Source of the DNA: JAPOUP01 sp965221405
GTDB taxonomy: Bacteria; Pseudomonadota; Alphaproteobacteria; Rhodobacterales; Rhodobacteraceae
Assembly: GCA_965221405.1 (NCBI GenBank)
Contig: CBDCSE010000002.1
Location: forward strand, 1,488,001 to 1,552,000
Length of the DNA stretch: 64,000 nucleotides
Direction: 5' to 3'
Within the stretch, counting starts at the first letter, position 1, and every line of letters begins with the position of its first letter. The notes below the pieces were generated by a model. That model worked only from the letters and a program-made list of their open reading frames with translations, did not search any database and was not told the origin of the DNA. A program made the translations under genes and the position numbers. This document shows positions 61,686 to 64,000 of this stretch, one piece after another.

Positions 61686-64000
61686 ACCTTGGCAGGTGTG
61701 AACAATAGACCCAATTCAGGGTCATAACGCAACCCCTTTGACATTTCGCCCTCCTTCCCCACGACGGCGATCTGGACAGCGGAGCGTCTCCAATCCGGCC
61801 ACGATGCCTTCAACCTGACAATCTCCGGTGTTTCCTGGTCAACCCCGCCCAGTTTCTCGTAACGTGCGCGGGACATCTGCACCTCGGAATCTCTCCAGCT
61901 GTCGGCAAGCGGTTCGAGGCCCCTTGCACCGACCCGTGCCAGCCTCAGAGTTACTTGCGGAATGCCAAGGCGGGTTGTCAGTCGTTCCTCGTCGTAGATC
62001 TTTTGCGCGGCTGCGAGATAGTCCAGAGGCTTACCGTCCCGGTGGGTTGACAGCAACTGGTTCCTCGCCATTTGCCGCTCTATCATTGACTTTCCGAGAT
62101 CGTCCTGCTCGATGTGGCTCAGGACGTTCGGCACATCTTCCTGCTCCGGACCATGGACCGCCTCGATCAGTTCACGCAGACCGTCCGGTGCGAGGATCGC
62201 CCCTGATGCGAACACCGCCCGCGCCGTGCGCCACAGATCGCTCAGCGGATAGACCCAGGCACCTGCGGGCAGCACCCGGTGCAGCCATTGGCGATCCTCC
62301 ACCGTTTCCGGATCGGGCGACACGATGTGCAACCTAGGCCCCGGTACCGGGCGAAATCCAATTGGCCGCAGGTCCATGTGCCGCCAAAGCCTCCCCGCCC
62401 TCTGGATCAGCGAGCCGATCGGTGCCAGATCGCTGATCATCAAGTCGAAATCCAGGTCCAATGAGGCCTCAACGACTTGCGTCGCCACCAGCACTCGGCC
62501 ACGCTCCTCGGTCCTGTCCCGACCGAACCGCGCCTGTAGCGACTCTTCCTTGCGAAGCCGGTCTGCGACCATGAATCGTGCGTGGAGCAGATCGGCCCGG
62601 ATCCCTTCACGCTCCAGAGCCTTTACCGCGGCGACCGCATCGTCCACCGCGTTGCGAATCCATACACACGCGGCACCTTGCCCAACGCCCTCCCGGATTC
62701 GCTCCATGGCCTCTGTCCCATCGACGCGCTTCACTGTGATCTTCCGGCAGGTCTCCGGTACCGGAGCGGGGGTACGGGTTTCGACCTGCCCTCGATGAAC
62801 CACCGATAGCTGCGGATAGGTGCCTCCCTCGATCCCCGGGACCTGCCGAATCCCGAGCCCGCGCTGAAACGCCTCTGCGTAGCCGTCGCGCATCTTCCTT
62901 GGCAGCGTGGCGGTCATCACTATCGCCGAGCCGCCCAGCATGGCGTGGAATCCCAGAAGCGAGCGCAGCTCCTCCTCAATAAACGGATCATAGCTGTGCG
63001 CCTCGTCCACGATCAGTATCTTGTTCGACAGCGCCCAGAGCCGCAGCGTGTTGAATCGCGTAGGCAGCACCCCCATCAGCGCCTGGTCGATGGTTCCGAC
63101 GCCGATGTCAGCGAGAAGGATCCGGCGCCTGTCGTCGGCAAGCCATTGCCCGCAGGTCACCGGTTCGCCGGGATCGGAACCGTCGTTGCCAAGGATTCTC
63201 CGAAACTGCGGGTTCTGGCTGACGCGTCCGTGCGAAAGACCGAGCGACGGTCGGCCCGAAAACAGATCCGTCGCGATCCTTTCGACTCGCGTCAGCATGG
63301 CGTTCGACGTCGCCATGGTCGGCAAGGCCAGAAACAGCCCATCGCCCTTTCGGGCTTCCATCATGCGCGACGCGAGCAAGAGCGCGGCCTCGGTCTTTCC
63401 CGAGCCTGTGGCGTCTTCCATTATAACGAGGGTCGGCCCTTTGGTCAGTGCGATCCGGCACACCTCCCGCTGCATCGGGCGCGGCGTTGCCTCTCTCGGC
63501 AGGACCACCGCATCCGCCCGCGGTTCCGCGTGATGCAATCCGGCCTTCGCGACGGCATGCGTCGCGCGACAGCGCGCGTCGGCCCAGTAACTCGCCACGG
63601 CAATGTCGGCCGACCGGCAGCCGAACCATTCGGTGTTCGATCCGATCCAGTCCGCCTTGACCGTCAGCCCGGAGACCTTCCAGCTGAGCGCTTTCGCGTC
63701 ACTGGTGGAAAGTTCTTCAAGCGAGGCTTTGGGAAACAGCGCACCGATGGTTTCTATGACTTCGGCCGCTGTCTCAATAGCCCGCTCCCCGATTGCCGTT
63801 ATCCATCGCCGCTCGAGAATGCCCCGGCCGTCATCCAGTTCTGGCGGCCCGCCATGGTGCCCGGCGACGGCGGCGCAGAGCGAACGCCTCGCATGCGGGG
63901 AACCCCTGACGAGCTTTGCCAGTAGGCTGTCGTGGCGCTGCAGTAGCACGAAACTCAACTGGGAATGGTATTCCGCCCGAGCGGCAACGCCATTGATCTG
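61682..64000 (-). CDS. cas3: CRISPR-associated helicase-nuclease Cas3 (5' end outside window)
   Basis: At least 772 residues are visible; the frame stays open to the window edge, so the N-terminal HD-nuclease start is missing. Seen: VAGHHGGPP of the HD domain, MEDATGSGKTEAALLLASRM (Walker A), ILIVDEAHSYDPF (DEAH box), VMTATLPRKMRDGYAEAF, LVATQVVEASLDLDFDLMIS and SLIQRAGRLWRH (motif VI), then a C-terminal domain. Cas3 is recruited by Cascade to nick, unwind and degrade the target. Its stop codon lies inside the partial repeat described above. Confidence 0.95.
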   Translation of the reverse strand, partial: QINGVAARAEYHSQLSFVLLQRHDSLLAKLVRGSPHARRSLCAAVAGHHGGPPELDDGRGILERRWITAIGERAIETAAEVIETIGALFPKASLEELSTSDAKALSWKVSGLTVKADWIGSNTEWFGCRSADIAVASYWADARCRATHAVAKAGLHHAEPRADAVVLPREATPRPMQREVCRIALTKGPTLVIMEDATGSGKTEAALLLASRMMEARKGDGLFLALPTMATSNAMLTRVERIATDLFSGRPSLGLSHGRVSQNPQFRRILGNDGSDPGEPVTCGQWLADDRRRILLADIGVGTIDQALMGVLPTRFNTLRLWALSNKILIVDEAHSYDPFIEEELRSLLGFHAMLGGSAIVMTATLPRKMRDGYAEAFQRGLGIRQVPGIEGGTYPQLSVVHRGQVETRTPAPVPETCRKITVKRVDGTEAMERIREGVGQGAACVWIRNAVDDAVAAVKALEREGIRADLLHARFMVADRLRKEESLQARFGRDRTEERGRVLVATQVVEASLDLDFDLMISDLAPIGSLIQRAGRLWRHMDLRPIGFRPVPGPRLHIVSPDPETVEDRQWLHRVLPAGAWVYPLSDLWRTARAVFASGAILAPDGLRELIEAVHGPEQEDVPNVLSHIEQDDLGKSMIERQMARNQLLSTHRDGKPLDYLAAAQKIYDEERLTTRLGIPQVTLRLARVGARGLEPLADSWRDSEVQMSRARYEKLGGVDQETPEIVRLKASWPDWRRSAVQIAVVGKEGEMSKGLRYDPELGLLFTPAKV

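Overview
The window is GC-rich and reads as an alphaproteobacterial chromosome, most likely Rhodobacterales-like. The signs are an ethylmalonyl-CoA-pathway malyl-CoA lyase (mcl1), the tsaE-amgK-murU-addB-addA-trxA gene order, an IalB-family secreted protein, a DgcN/DgcA D-amino-acid locus and a candidate serC leader RNA. The assignment rests on recognised protein families and gene order only; no database was searched.

Layout. 1-4.7 kb: end of a YggS-type PLP protein, mcl1 (minus), then dgcN-dgcA-D-amino-acid aminotransferase (plus). 4.8-14.3 kb: a tightly overlapping minus-strand operon tsaE-amgK-murU-addB-addA with trxA behind it (threonylcarbamoyl-tRNA, cell-wall MurNAc recycling, double-strand-break repair), and an ialB-like gene upstream. 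15.1-20.1 kb: divergent serB and serC, then serA (serine synthesis), followed by a broken metallophosphoesterase and a DUF4143 ATPase. 22.3-28.0 kb: a minus-strand catabolic operon (amidohydrolase, fumarylacetoacetase, MBL-fold protein, FAD monooxygenase, DUF2783). This belongs with hmgA, here frameshifted, and its divergent MarR regulator at 35.6-37.5 kb. Between them lie IS debris, a secreted-protein gene switched out of frame by a 23-base poly-C tract, and a complete branched-chain-type ABC transporter (livGFKHM-like). 37.5-46.0 kb: rppH, ctpA, a three-gene NMT1/THI5-type ABC transporter, gpmI, rlmH and rsfS, with several spaces in which no gene is recognised.

46.5-64 kb is one type I-E CRISPR-Cas locus. 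The cas genes (cas3, cas8e, cas11, cas7e, cas5e, cas6e, cas1, cas2) all run on the minus strand. A 79-bp leader separates cas2 from an array of 86 repeats on an exact 61-bp period. The array is broken twice by insertion sequences. An IS66-family element carries a DNA adenine methylase gene coupled to its transposase; a decayed ISKra4-like element sits further on. Each has an 8-bp target duplication, and removing each element with one duplication copy restores a 33-nt spacer exactly.

The most unusual signals are: (1) a solitary crRNA-like unit between cas3 and cas8e, whose pseudo-spacer resembles an adjacent sequence preceded by AAG and may be a cas-regulating guide RNA; (2) the poly-C-switched signal-peptide gene; (3) the methylase-bearing IS66; (4) recurrent spacers, including one antiparallel pair and one near-identical pair, each differing by one base.
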